This document shows positions 54,234-62,573 of a DNA stretch of 64,000 nucleotides, in pieces. Source of the DNA: Nonomuraea sp. NEAU-A123 (lineage in GTDB: Bacteria > Actinomycetota > Actinomycetes > Streptosporangiales > Streptosporangiaceae). The notes under the pieces are model-generated. The model was not told the DNA's origin, did not search any database, and was given only the letters and a program-made list of their open reading frames with translations. Positions within the stretch are counted from its first letter, which is position 1. Each line of letters begins with the position of its first letter. The translations under genes and the position numbers were made by a program. The DNA is taken from positions 62,001 to 126,000 of the forward strand of contig NZ_JAHFZZ010000012.1 of NCBI RefSeq assembly GCF_018603905.1, in the 5' to 3' direction.

Positions 54234-54754
54234 TGGCAACTGATGAAGCAACGGCTCAGATCAAGGGCTGGTTCACCGGGCGGCTGCCCGAGGGATGGTT
54301 CACCGGGGCGCCGGAGATCGTCAGGGACCGCGAGGAGATCGCGGTGCTTGGCACGCTGCCGGAGCCTGATTTCGAGGGATCGGATACCGAGAAGGCGGCC
54401 CTGATCGAGGGGCTCATCGGGCGGTTCAGGGAAGAGACGCGCGAGCGCCGCATCGAGATCGCCAAGGAGGCCGAACGGCGATTCGGGCAGAAGATCTCCT
54501 GGGGCATCGTCTGCGGTGACGCGACTGTGATGTTCACCACTCTTTCCGTGCCCGTCATGACGCGTCTACGGCAGCAGGAACGCCAGGTGCTCGACACGCT
54601 CGTCGCCGCGGGCGTGGCCCGGAGCCGCAGCGACGCGCTGGCCTGGTGCGTACGACTCGTCGGAAAGAACACCGACACCTGGCTGTCCGAATTGCGAGAC
54701 GCGTTGCAACACGTCGACCGAGTTCGCTCCGCGGGGCCGGACGTCAATTCCTGA
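54233..54754 (+). CDS. unknown protein with possible ribbon-helix-helix end
   Basis: A 173-residue soluble protein. The first part is alpha/beta mixed with RLPEGWFTGAPEIVRDREE and a charged helix ERRIEIAKEAERRFG. The end (RQVLDTLVAAGVARSRSDAL followed by AWCVRLVGKN) resembles the arm of CopG/Arc ribbon-helix-helix DNA-binding proteins in pattern (L-x-x-L-V-x-x-G, R-S-x-S-D/E-A-L). The palindrome over its own start would be a natural site for autoregulation. Both points are inference; no family is certain. Spacing to the NlpC/P60 gene is 72 bases. Confidence 0.75.
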   Translation: MATDEATAQIKGWFTGRLPEGWFTGAPEIVRDREEIAVLGTLPEPDFEGSDTEKAALIEGLIGRFREETRERRIEIAKEAERRFGQKISWGIVCGDATVMFTTLSVPVMTRLRQQERQVLDTLVAAGVARSRSDALAWCVRLVGKNTDTWLSELRDALQHVDRVRSAGPDVNS

Positions 54755-54782
54755 GAGTACGCAGGAGAAACTCGGCAGCGAA

Positions 54783-54816
54783 TGGACTAAACCTCTTGCG
54801 AAATTGGTTTAGACCA
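54783..54816. promoter_or_regulatory. twin GntR/HutC (DasR dre-like) sites upstream of pckG
   Basis: TGGTTTAGACCA (54805–54816) differs from the DasR core TGGTCTAGACCA at one base. A second, weaker copy TGGACTAAACCT (54783–54794) matches 9 of 12. Their centres are 22 bases apart, two helical turns. They lie about 190–220 bases before the pckG start, upstream of the proposed promoter. Confidence 0.45.
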
Positions 54817-54924
54817 GCCGCATTGGCCGGGACGGTGGGCGAGTCGATTTCTTTTGAAACCGCTTCTCCGGGGTAGGCTCCCCCAATCATCGAGGCCGCA
54901 GCCTGCGGCGACGGCGGAATCCAG

Positions 54925-54940
54925 GCATAGGTCTATGCCA
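54925..54940. promoter_or_regulatory. palindrome in the pckG leader
   Basis: GGCATAG-GT-CTATGCC is a perfect 7+7 inverted repeat. It lies within a larger arm pair, CGACGGCGG near 54911 and CCGCCGTCG near 54950, so the leader can form a nested hairpin, or the palindrome can bind a dimer. Confidence 0.45.
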
Positions 54941-55004
54941 ATTGGCTTTTCGCCGCCGTCGTCGTCAATGATGTTTGGGCCTGAAGAGTGGAGGAGCCGT
55001 AGCC

Positions 55005-56798
55005 GTGTCCGTTTCCGTGGAAGTACCCGCCCCGACGAGCAATGCCGAATTGGTCGCCTGGGTGAACCAGATCGCCGCATTGACCCAGCCCGACCGGATC
55101 GAGTGGTGCGATGGCTCGGAGGAGGAGTGGACGCGCCTGACCAACCTGCTCGTCGAGCAGGGCACGTTCACGCGCCTGGCCCAGCGGCCCAACAGCTTCT
55201 ACGCCAAGTCCGACCCGAGCGACGTGGCCAGGGTCGAGGACCGTACGTTCATCTGCTCCGAGCGCGAAGAGGACGCCGGGCCGACGAACAACTGGGTCGC
55301 GCCCGCCGAGATGCGCCAGACGTTCGGCGAGCTGTTCAAGGGCAGCATGCGCGGCCGGACCATGTACGTCGTGCCGTTCTGCATGGGCCCGCTGGGCGGC
55401 GAGATCTCCCAGCTCGGCGTCGAGATCACCGACTCGGCGTACGTGGCCGTGTCGATGCGGGTCATGACGCGGATGGGGGAGCGGGCGCTGCGGCTGATCG
55501 AGGAGCGCGCCGAGTTCGTCAAGTGCGTCCACTCCGTCGGCGCGCCGCTGGCGGCCGGCCAGGACGACGTGCCGTGGCCGTGCAGCACGACCAAGTACAT
55601 CAGCCACTTCCCGGAGACCCGCGAGATCTGGTCCTACGGGTCCGGCTACGGCGGCAACGCGCTGCTCGGCAAGAAGTGCTACGCCCTGCGCATCGCCAGC
55701 GTCATGGCCCGCGACGAGGGCTGGCTGGCCGAGCACATGCTCATCCTCAAGCTGACCCCGCCCTCCGGCGAGACCCGCTACATCGCGGCCGCCTTCCCGA
55801 GCGCCTGCGGCAAGACCAACCTGGCCATGCTCCAGCCGACGATCCCCGGCTGGAAGGTCGAGACGGTCGGCGACGACATCGCCTGGATGCGGTTCGGCGA
55901 CGACGGCCGCCTCTACGCCATCAACCCCGAGGCCGGCTTCTTCGGCGTCGCGCCCGGCACCGGCGAGGTCACCAACGCCAACGCGGTCAAGACGCTCTGG
56001 GGCAACAGCATCTTCACCAACGTCGCGCTGACCGACAACGGCGACGTGTGGTGGGAGGGGCTCACCGCCGAGCCCCCCGCGCACCTGACCGACTGGAAGG
56101 GCCGCTCCTGGACGCCGGAGTCCGCTGAGCCCGCCGCCCATCCGAACGCGCGCTTCACCACACCCGCCGCCCAGTGCCCGACCATCGCCCCCGAATGGCA
56201 GGACCCCAAGGGCGTGCCCATTTCGGCGATCCTGTTCGGCGGCCGCCGCGCCACCGCGGTGCCGCTGGTCACCGAATCGCTGAGCTGGGAGCACGGCGTC
56301 TTCCTCGGAGCCAACGTCGCCTCCGAGAAGACCGCCGCAGCCGAGGGCAAGGTCGGCGAGCTGCGCTACGACCCGTTCGCGATGCTGCCGTTCTGCGGCT
56401 ACAACATGGGCGACTACTTCGCCCACTGGCTGGAGATCGGCCGCCGCAAGAACGCCAAGCTGCCGCGCATCTACTACGTGAACTGGTTCCGCAAGAACGC
56501 CGACGGCAAGTTCATCTGGCCCGGCTTCGGCGAGAACAGCCGCGTGCTCAAGTGGATCGTGGACCGGCTCAACGGCGAGGCCAAGGCCGTGCCCACCCCG
56601 ATCGGCCTGCTGCCGGACAGGCTCGACGTGGAGGGCCTGGACCTGCCGGAAGAGGACCTGCGCACGCTGCTCTCGGTCGACCGCGAGGTGTGGCGGGAGG
56701 AGGCGGCGCTGATCCCGGCCCACTTCGACACGTTCGGCTCGCACCTGCCCAAGGAGCTGTGGGAGGAGTACAACGATCTGCTCGACCGCCTGAGCTGA
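55005..56798 (+). CDS. pckG: phosphoenolpyruvate carboxykinase (GTP)
   Basis: Gluconeogenic enzyme making PEP from oxaloacetate with GTP. From GTG 55005 (GGAGGAG upstream) it is 597 residues. Hallmarks: RTMYVVPFCMGPLGGEISQL, the kinase P-loop FPSACGKTNLAM with the reactive Cys268 of GTP-type enzymes and Lys270, GDDIAWMRFGDDGRLYAINP for metal binding and the R-loop PVPISAILFGGRR-like segment (GVPISAILFGGRR). All catalytic regions are intact. The 250-base leader carries dre-like sites and nested inverted repeats, implying control by carbon source. Terminator follows. Confidence 0.97.
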   Translation: MSVSVEVPAPTSNAELVAWVNQIAALTQPDRIEWCDGSEEEWTRLTNLLVEQGTFTRLAQRPNSFYAKSDPSDVARVEDRTFICSEREEDAGPTNNWVAPAEMRQTFGELFKGSMRGRTMYVVPFCMGPLGGEISQLGVEITDSAYVAVSMRVMTRMGERALRLIEERAEFVKCVHSVGAPLAAGQDDVPWPCSTTKYISHFPETREIWSYGSGYGGNALLGKKCYALRIASVMARDEGWLAEHMLILKLTPPSGETRYIAAAFPSACGKTNLAMLQPTIPGWKVETVGDDIAWMRFGDDGRLYAINPEAGFFGVAPGTGEVTNANAVKTLWGNSIFTNVALTDNGDVWWEGLTAEPPAHLTDWKGRSWTPESAEPAAHPNARFTTPAAQCPTIAPEWQDPKGVPISAILFGGRRATAVPLVTESLSWEHGVFLGANVASEKTAAAEGKVGELRYDPFAMLPFCGYNMGDYFAHWLEIGRRKNAKLPRIYYVNWFRKNADGKFIWPGFGENSRVLKWIVDRLNGEAKAVPTPIGLLPDRLDVEGLDLPEEDLRTLLSVDREVWREEAALIPAHFDTFGSHLPKELWEEYNDLLDRLS

Positions 56799-56814
56799 TC
56801 CACCGGCACCGACC

Positions 56815-56843
56815 GCGCCGGCCGTCTTCGTGACGGTCGGCGC
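56815..56843 (+). terminator. terminator after pckG
   Basis: GCGCCGGCCGTC and GACGGTCGGCGC pair over 12 bp with one G–T and a TTCGT loop. Confidence 0.8.
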
Positions 56844-56873
56844 GACCTCTTGCTCTGGTGTATCCAAACATCC

Positions 56874-56879
56874 TAGGTT
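56874..56879 (+). promoter_or_regulatory. leaderless -10 box (TAGGTT)
   Basis: TAGGTT lies 7 bases before ATG 56887. No Shine-Dalgarno is present. Confidence 0.5.
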
Positions 56880-56886
56880 TTGTCGG

Positions 56887-57720
56887 ATGATGGTTGATGC
56901 GCACCAGCATTTCTGGAATGTCGACACCGGCTGGTACACCTGGCTGACCCCCGACCTCGGCCCGCTCTACCGCACCTACGCACCCGACGACCTGCGGCCG
57001 GAGCTCGACGTCACCGGCATCGAGGCCACGGTCCTGGTCCAGGCCGCCGACAGCTACGACGACACCGACGCCATGCTGGCCCAGGCCGAGGCGCACGACT
57101 TCATCGCCGCCGTCGTCGGCTGGGTGCCGCTGGACCGGCCGGCGGAGGCGGCGGAGGCCATCGGCCGCTACCGCAGACATCCGAAGTTTGCCGGTGTCCG
57201 CCACCTCATCCACGACGAACCCGACCCCGACTGGGTGGTCCAAGACAGCGTGCTGGAGTCACTCGGGCTGCTGGCCGAGGCCGGGCTGACGCTCGACGTG
57301 CCGTCGCTGCTGCCGCGGCACCTCGACCACGTGGTCACGCTCGCCGAGCGCCACCCGAGCCTGAAGATCGTCATCGACCACCTGTCCAAGCCGCGGATCA
57401 AGGACCACGAGTGGGAGCCGTGGGCCGCCCAGCTCACCCGGGCCGCCGCCTGCCCCAACGTGTACGCCAAGGTCTCGGGGCTGGTCACCGAGGCCGACCA
57501 CCGGGCCTGGACCGTGGAGGACCTCAGGCCGTACGTCGAGCACGCGGTCGAGACGTTCGGGCCCGAGCGGCTGATGTACGGCAGCGACTGGCCCGTCGCG
57601 CTGCTGGCGGCCGACTACCGGACGGTGTGGGAGGTGGCCACGGCCCTGCTCGGCGGTACCGACAAGGATCGGGTATTTGGTGACACAGCTAGGTATTTCT
57701 ACGGGTTTGACCGAGTTTAG
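56887..57720 (+). CDS. amidohydrolase family 2 lactonase (COG3618, fuconolactonase-like)
   Basis: A 277-residue TIM-barrel metal hydrolase. Metal-binding HxH is VDAHQHFWNVDTG at the N-terminus, with further ligands in VRHLIHDEPDPDWV, VIDHLSKPRIKD and the C-terminal Asp in LMYGSDWPVALLA. The family includes L-fuconolactonase and 2-pyrone-4,6-dicarboxylate hydrolase, so a sugar-lactone substrate is likely. It is preceded by a TAGGTT box. The next gene begins 19 bases after the stop. Confidence 0.9.
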   Translation: MMVDAHQHFWNVDTGWYTWLTPDLGPLYRTYAPDDLRPELDVTGIEATVLVQAADSYDDTDAMLAQAEAHDFIAAVVGWVPLDRPAEAAEAIGRYRRHPKFAGVRHLIHDEPDPDWVVQDSVLESLGLLAEAGLTLDVPSLLPRHLDHVVTLAERHPSLKIVIDHLSKPRIKDHEWEPWAAQLTRAAACPNVYAKVSGLVTEADHRAWTVEDLRPYVEHAVETFGPERLMYGSDWPVALLAADYRTVWEVATALLGGTDKDRVFGDTARYFYGFDRV

Positions 57721-57727
57721 CGACGGA

Positions 57728-57733
57728 TACTCT
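57728..57733 (+). promoter_or_regulatory. leaderless -10 box (TACTCT)
   Basis: TACTCT lies 6 bases before ATG 57740. Confidence 0.45.
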
Positions 57734-57739
57734 CTGGAC

Positions 57740-58303
57740 ATGGGAGGACTTCGCTGTGTCGATGGGTCATACCTGACCGTCACGCCCATTCCGTGCACGG
57801 ACAGCGTCGGCACGCCGTACGAGATCACTCTGGAGCTCCGCCGCGACGGCACGCCGTACGGGATCGTCGGCGAGAGGTGCGGCTGGCTGCTGGCGCGGCT
57901 GGCGCTCGGGGTGAGCCGGGCGCGCGAGGGGCAGGGCCCGGCCGGACCCGGCGAAGCGGGCAAGTGGCCGGATCCCGACGACAGATTCCCCGTGGGCGAG
58001 GGCGGCAGCGAGCTGTTCTCGTTCCAATATCGCGCGAGGTCCGGCGCGATGACCGGCGGGGAGCTACGCTGCCAGCTCAGGACGATCCCCATCTGGCTTC
58101 CGAACAAGCGTGAGTGGCGGGTGACCCGCAGGGCCTTCGTGGAAGCCTGGGGCTCCAGCGGAGTCGGGATGCGGGCGGTTCTGACATCGTCCGAGCTGGC
58201 CGCGTTCGTGCACGGACTGGTCGACGAGGTGGAGGACTGCCTCGGCGGCGGGGAAGGGCCCGGGAATCCGGTTGAGGGAGCAGGCTGGGGTGAAACGCGG
58301 TGA
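57740..58303 (+). CDS. protein of unknown function
   Basis: A 187-residue soluble protein, MGGLRCVDGSYLTVTPIPCT at the start. It is beta-rich in the first half with four Cys (RCVD, IPCT, ERCGW, LRCQL), then a Pro/Gly/Asp linker (WPDPDDRFPVGEGG) and a helix-rich end (FVEAWGSSGVGMRAVLTSSE). No family recognised. It precedes the cis-prenyltransferase by 54 bases on the same strand, so they may share a transcript. Confidence 0.65.
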   Translation: MGGLRCVDGSYLTVTPIPCTDSVGTPYEITLELRRDGTPYGIVGERCGWLLARLALGVSRAREGQGPAGPGEAGKWPDPDDRFPVGEGGSELFSFQYRARSGAMTGGELRCQLRTIPIWLPNKREWRVTRRAFVEAWGSSGVGMRAVLTSSELAAFVHGLVDEVEDCLGGGEGPGNPVEGAGWGETR

Positions 58304-58357
58304 TAATTGCCTGTTGGGTCATTCGACCATAGGCACGGCACCGATGGGGAGGACTCC

Positions 58358-59119
58358 GTGGGCCTGCGCGATCTGGTCTACCGGCTGTACGAGCACCGGC
58401 TGGAGACCAAGCTGTCGAAGGACAGCGTCCCCCGGCACGTCGGGGTCATCATCGACGGTAACCGGCGGTGGGCCCGGGCCATGGGGATGCGCGACGTGGC
58501 CAGCGGTCACCGTAAGGGTGCCGACAAGATAGCCGAGCTGGTCACCTGGTGCCGCGAGACCGGCGTCGAGGTGGTCACCATCTGGATGCTGTCCAACGAC
58601 AACCTCAACCGGCCCAGCGAAGAGCTGGAGCCGCTGCTGCGCATCATCGAGGACGTGACGCGGGAGCTGGTGGAGGCGGGCTGGCGGATCAGCCCGGTCG
58701 GAGCGCTGGACCTGCTGCCCGACAGGACGGCGAATGTCCTGAAAAATGCAAAAGAAGTCACATCACACCGTCCCGGCCTGATTGTGAACGTTGCAGTTGG
58801 GTATGGAGGAAGGCGTGAGATTGCCGATGCGGTGCGCTCACTCCTCCAGGAGCACGCCAGCAAGGGTGCGAGCATCGAGGACCTCGTTGAGGTACTCGAT
58901 GTCGAGCACATCGCGGAGCATCTCTACACTCGCGGCCAACCCGACCCGGACCTCCTCATCCGGACTTCAGGCGAGCAGCGCCTGTCGGGCTTCATGCTGT
59001 GGCAGAGCGCTCACTCCGAGTTCTACTTCCATGAGGCCTACTGGCCCGACTTCCGCAGGGTGGATTTCCTGCGGGCGCTGCGCGACTATGCCGCGAGACA
59101 TCGACGTTACGGTTCCTGA
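58358..59119 (+). CDS. uppS: cis-prenyltransferase (isoprenyl diphosphate synthase, UppS family)
   Basis: Makes undecaprenyl or shorter cis-polyprenyl diphosphates, the lipid carriers of cell-wall synthesis. From GTG 58358 (GGGGAGG upstream) it is 253 residues. Conserved regions: HVGVIIDGNRRWARAMGM with catalytic Asp33, VTIWMLSNDNLNRPSEEL, NVAVGYGGRREIADAVR, DLLIRTSGEQRLSGFMLWQS and SEFYFHEAYWPDF. Actinobacteria often have two paralogues; the SGFMLWQ variant resembles the shorter-chain form, but product length cannot be told. Confidence 0.93.
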   Translation: MGLRDLVYRLYEHRLETKLSKDSVPRHVGVIIDGNRRWARAMGMRDVASGHRKGADKIAELVTWCRETGVEVVTIWMLSNDNLNRPSEELEPLLRIIEDVTRELVEAGWRISPVGALDLLPDRTANVLKNAKEVTSHRPGLIVNVAVGYGGRREIADAVRSLLQEHASKGASIEDLVEVLDVEHIAEHLYTRGQPDPDLLIRTSGEQRLSGFMLWQSAHSEFYFHEAYWPDFRRVDFLRALRDYAARHRRYGS

Positions 59120-59149
59120 CGGGACATCTGGGTATCCAGGACGTAACGT
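59104..59149. repeat. 8-bp inverted repeat flanking the uppS stop
   Basis: ACGTTACG at 59104–59111 and CGTAACGT at 59142–59149 are exact inverse copies separated by 30 bases. The first lies in the last codons of uppS. The second includes TAACGT, which fits a -10 for phoH. A smaller CCGGTC-ACA-GACCGG pair follows at 59159–59173. Confidence 0.5.
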
Positions 59150-59326
59150 GAGAAGTGTCCGGTCACAGACCGGCCACTCCGGAGAGGGCCCGCCCTTGCA
59201 CCACTATCTGCCGCGGGGGGCCGGAATCCGGCGCCACCGGCATGTCGTGGTCGGGGACGCGGTTCCGGTCCGGTTCCCACCTCGTCTGCAGGGTGCCCGC
59301 TCGTATGGGCGCCCGGGGGAGAACGT

Positions 59327-60646
59327 GTGGCAGTGTCCTCGAGCAACCCTTCGACCAACCCGGCCAAGCGCACGTACGTGCTGGACACATCTGTCCTGCT
59401 AGCGGACCCGGCGGCCACGACCCGGTTCGCGGAGCACGACGTGGTCCTCCCAATCGTGGTGATCACCGAACTGGAGGGCAAGCGACACCACCCCGAACTC
59501 GGCTACTTCGCCAGGAAAGCCCTGCGCTACCTCGACGATCTGCGAGTTCAGTACGGCCGGCTGGACGAGCCGATGCCAACGGGAGAAGGCACGATCAGGG
59601 TTGAGCTCAACCACAGTGATCCATCCATCCTGCCCGTCGGATTCCGACTAGGTGACAACGACACCCGCATCCTGACGGTGGCGCGCTCGCTCGCCGCCGA
59701 AGGCTGCGATGTCGTGCTGGTCTCCAAGGACCTGCCCATGCGGGTCAAGGCCGCCTCCATCGGTCTGGCAGCCGAGGAGTACCGCGCCGAGCTGGTCGTC
59801 GAGTCGGGCTGGACCGGGATGGCCGAGGTCCAGGTGACCACGGAAGACGTGGGGACGCTCTTCGAGCACGGCACGGCTGATCTGGCGGAGGCCAGAGACC
59901 TGCCGACGCACACCGGCCTGCGGATGCTGTCGGCCAAGGGCTCGGCCCTCGGCCGGGTGCTGCCGGACAAGTCGGTACGCCTGGTGCGTGGGGACCGGGA
60001 GGTGTTCGGCCTGCACGGCCGGTCCGCGGAGCAGCGCATCGCGCTCGACCTGCTGATGGACCCGGAGATCGGGATCGTCTCGCTGGGCGGGCGCGCGGGC
60101 ACCGGCAAGTCGGCGCTGGCACTCTGCGCGGGCCTGGAGGCCGTGCTGGAGCGCCGCCAGCACCGCAAGGTGGTCGTCTTCCGCCCGCTGTACGCCGTGG
60201 GCGGCCAGGAGCTCGGCTACCTGCCCGGCTCCGAGGGCGAGAAGATGGGGCCGTGGGCGCAGGCGGTCTTCGACACCCTGGGGGCGATCAGCTCTCCCGA
60301 GGTGATCGAGGAGGTGCTCGACCGCGGCATGCTGGAGGTGCTGCCGCTCACGCACATCCGCGGCCGCTCGCTGCACGACGCGTTCGTGATCGTGGACGAG
60401 GCCCAGTCACTGGAACGCGGGGTGCTGCTGACCGTGCTGAGCAGGATCGGCGCCAACTCCCGGGTGGTGCTCACCCACGACATCGCCCAGCGTGACAACC
60501 TGCGGGTCGGCAGGCACGACGGCGTGGTGGCGGTGGTGGAGAAGCTGAAGGGCCATCCGCTGTTCGCGCACGTCACGCTGACCAGGTCGGAGCGCTCCCC
60601 GATCGCCGCGCTGGTGACGGAGATGCTGGAGGACATCACCCTCTAG
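59327..60646 (+). CDS. PIN–PhoH fusion protein (PhoH2 type)
   Basis: A 439-residue protein with an N-terminal PIN nuclease domain (residues about 15–150, TYVLDTSVLLADP with Asp20 and later GDNDTRILTVA) joined to a C-terminal PhoH ATPase: P-loop GGRAGTGKSAL with Lys261, VVFRPLYAVGGQELGYLPG, and FVIVDEAQSLERGVLLT as Walker B. PhoH2 proteins of actinobacteria have RNA helicase and RNase activity and act as toxins in some species. Start GTG 59327 follows GGGGGAG. No upstream antitoxin gene is clear. Confidence 0.93.
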   Translation: MAVSSSNPSTNPAKRTYVLDTSVLLADPAATTRFAEHDVVLPIVVITELEGKRHHPELGYFARKALRYLDDLRVQYGRLDEPMPTGEGTIRVELNHSDPSILPVGFRLGDNDTRILTVARSLAAEGCDVVLVSKDLPMRVKAASIGLAAEEYRAELVVESGWTGMAEVQVTTEDVGTLFEHGTADLAEARDLPTHTGLRMLSAKGSALGRVLPDKSVRLVRGDREVFGLHGRSAEQRIALDLLMDPEIGIVSLGGRAGTGKSALALCAGLEAVLERRQHRKVVVFRPLYAVGGQELGYLPGSEGEKMGPWAQAVFDTLGAISSPEVIEEVLDRGMLEVLPLTHIRGRSLHDAFVIVDEAQSLERGVLLTVLSRIGANSRVVLTHDIAQRDNLRVGRHDGVVAVVEKLKGHPLFAHVTLTRSERSPIAALVTEMLEDITL

Positions 60647-60655
60647 CTCGACAGA

Positions 60656-61168
60656 TCACTTCAGTTCGCCGCAGATGAACCGTCCCTCCGTCTTGGAGGG
60701 GCGGTTCTCTGGGTATACGTGGATGATCTTGACCTGCTCGAACGCCGCGTCCTGCTGGGCCGTACAGACGATCTGGGCCTTGGCCAGCCTGCTGAGCGTG
60801 CCCTCGCCCCTGACGAAGACGGTCAGCGTCGAGGTCCGCGGTAGCTGGACCTCGTCGCGCTGGATGGGGTTGAGCGAGTCCTCGATGCGCTCGAAGGTGA
60901 AGCCGCGCAGGGCGGTGTCCCGGTCGCCGAGCGGCATGGTGGAGGCGTCGAACAGGGCGGTGAGCAGGCTGCTGACCGTGTCGGAGTCGACGTCGGCCGG
61001 CTCCAGCGTCAGCTTGCCGTTCTTGAGCAGGTAGATCGTCTTCGAGGGCGGCGGCACCTCGATGACCGGCGGCGTGGCCCGTACCTCGACGTCTGTGGGG
61101 GAGATGCCGCAGGCGGACACCGCCAGGAGGGCGAGGAGGGCGGCGGCGAGGGCGCGACGGTCAGCCAT
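60656..61168 (-). CDS. GerMN-domain lipoprotein of a two-component operon
   Basis: Extracellular lipoprotein of 170 residues with signal ending LLAVSAC. The mature region has a GerMN-like fold: SKTIYLLKNGKLTLEPADVD, VSSLLTALFDAST and LTVFVRGEGTLSRLAKAQIV with two Cys (IVCTAQQD, FICGELK). In actinomycetes such lipoproteins lie downstream of a sensor kinase and probably modulate it. It starts 8 bases inside the kinase stop region, so it is coupled. The convergent PhoH gene ends 9 bases away. Confidence 0.87.
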   Translation of the reverse strand: MADRRALAAALLALLAVSACGISPTDVEVRATPPVIEVPPPSKTIYLLKNGKLTLEPADVDSDTVSSLLTALFDASTMPLGDRDTALRGFTFERIEDSLNPIQRDEVQLPRTSTLTVFVRGEGTLSRLAKAQIVCTAQQDAAFEQVKIIHVYPENRPSKTEGRFICGELK

Positions 61169-62573
61169 GGGGAAGCCAGACCGTGAAGAGCGTGCCCGGA
61201 TCCTGCCGGCGCACCGAGATCGTGCCGCCGTGCAGGTGCACGTTGGCCCGCGCGATGGCCAGGCCGAGACCGCTGCCCTGGCTGCGCGCCCGGCCCGCGC
61301 CGGCCTTGAAGAAGCGGTCGAACACGTGGGCCATCGCCTCGGCCGGGATGCCCTTGCCGTGGTCGCGTACCTTGACCTCCAGCCCGTTCTTCGTGGCCCT
61401 GGCGTTGACCACCACGGGGGGCAGCCCGTGCTTGAGCGCGTTGCCGACGAGGTTGGCCACGATGACGTCGAACCTCCTGGGGTCGAGGTTGACCGTCAGC
61501 ATGTGGGAGGCGTGCACCTCCACCTGCTCGCCCCAGCCGCGTACCTCCAGGCAGTCGAAGATGGCGTCGGCCACGTTGACCGGTTCCAGGTTGAGCGTCG
61601 CGGTGCCGGCGTCGAAGCGGCTGATCTCGATGAGATGCTCGACCAGCCCGCGCAGCCGCTCGATCTCCCGCAGCACCAGCCGTACCGCCTCCGCGGGCGC
61701 GCTGGGCAGGCGCTCGGCCTCCTCGGAGAGCATGTCGGCCACGGCGGTCATCGCGGTGAGCGGGGTGCGCAGCTCATGCGAGACGTCGGCGACGAACCGG
61801 CGCGACAGCGCCTCCAGCGAGCGCAGCTCCGACACGCTGAGCTCCAGCGCCGCCGCCGCGTCGTTGAACCTGGAGGTGAGCTCGGCCAGCTCGTCCTGAC
61901 CGTGCACGGGCAGGCGCGTGTCGAGGCGGCCCTGGCCGAGCGCCTGCGCGGCGGCGCTGAGCCGCCTGACGGGCAGCAGCACCTGCCTGGCCGACAGCAG
62001 GGCCACGACCAGGGCGATCAGCAGGATGACCACGCCGCCCTGGGTGAGCTTGCCCTTCAGCGTGGCCAGCTCGCGCTCGTCGTCGCGCAGCGGGAAGAAC
62101 ACGAAGGCCCGCAGACCGGTGGCCTCGGGTTCGGTGCCGGTCTCGCGGTAGACCTCGGCGCCGACGACGAGCCAGAGCTCGTCGTGGATGAGCTTGCGCT
62201 GGGTGACGACGTTCCGCTTGGCCCGGCCGTACAGCTCGTTGGGCACGTCGTTCATGTTGAGCGGGCCCTCGGCGTACGTCAGGTTCTTGTACTCGACTAC
62301 GACGCTGCGGCCGGGTCCGTTGAGCGACTGGGCGACGTTCTCCAGGTTCTTGGTGGTGGGCGGGGCCTCGCCCTGCCTGAGCGTGCCTACCGGGAAGGTG
62401 ATGCGGCCCAGTTCTCTGGTCACCAGGTCGATGGAGGTGTCCTCGGCCCGTTTGACGAGCGCCGACTTGGCCAGCTCGAAGCCGATCGTCGCGACGAGGA
62501 AGGAGGCGGTGACGGCGACCAGGGTGAACGTGATGACCAGGCGCGCGCGCAGCCCGGTGGGCAGCGGTCTCAC
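61161..62573 (-). CDS. HAMP-type sensor histidine kinase
   Basis: Membrane kinase of 470 residues from GTG 62573, overlapping the response regulator stop by 4 bases (GTGA). Two helices (residues about 10–30, LVITFTLVAVTASFLVATI, and about 160–180, GGVVILLIALVVALLSARQV) bracket an extracytoplasmic sensor of about 130 residues. HAMP follows, then HisKA with phospho-acceptor His266 in FVADVSHELRTPLTAM, N box IVANLVGNALKHGLPP and G box GQGSGLGLAIARANVHLHGG-like (SQGSGLGLAIARANVHLHGG). Partner of the regulator upstream. Confidence 0.95.
   Translation of the reverse strand: MRPLPTGLRARLVITFTLVAVTASFLVATIGFELAKSALVKRAEDTSIDLVTRELGRITFPVGTLRQGEAPPTTKNLENVAQSLNGPGRSVVVEYKNLTYAEGPLNMNDVPNELYGRAKRNVVTQRKLIHDELWLVVGAEVYRETGTEPEATGLRAFVFFPLRDDERELATLKGKLTQGGVVILLIALVVALLSARQVLLPVRRLSAAAQALGQGRLDTRLPVHGQDELAELTSRFNDAAAALELSVSELRSLEALSRRFVADVSHELRTPLTAMTAVADMLSEEAERLPSAPAEAVRLVLREIERLRGLVEHLIEISRFDAGTATLNLEPVNVADAIFDCLEVRGWGEQVEVHASHMLTVNLDPRRFDVIVANLVGNALKHGLPPVVVNARATKNGLEVKVRDHGKGIPAEAMAHVFDRFFKAGAGRARSQGSGLGLAIARANVHLHGGTISVRRQDPGTLFTVWLPHG

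Noticed and set aside
59149..59402. Short frame of 84 codons upstream of and overlapping phoH, a possible antitoxin
   Set aside because: Basic, Arg/Pro/Gly-rich composition with no ribosome site; it overlaps the PIN domain in another frame and has no fold-like pattern.
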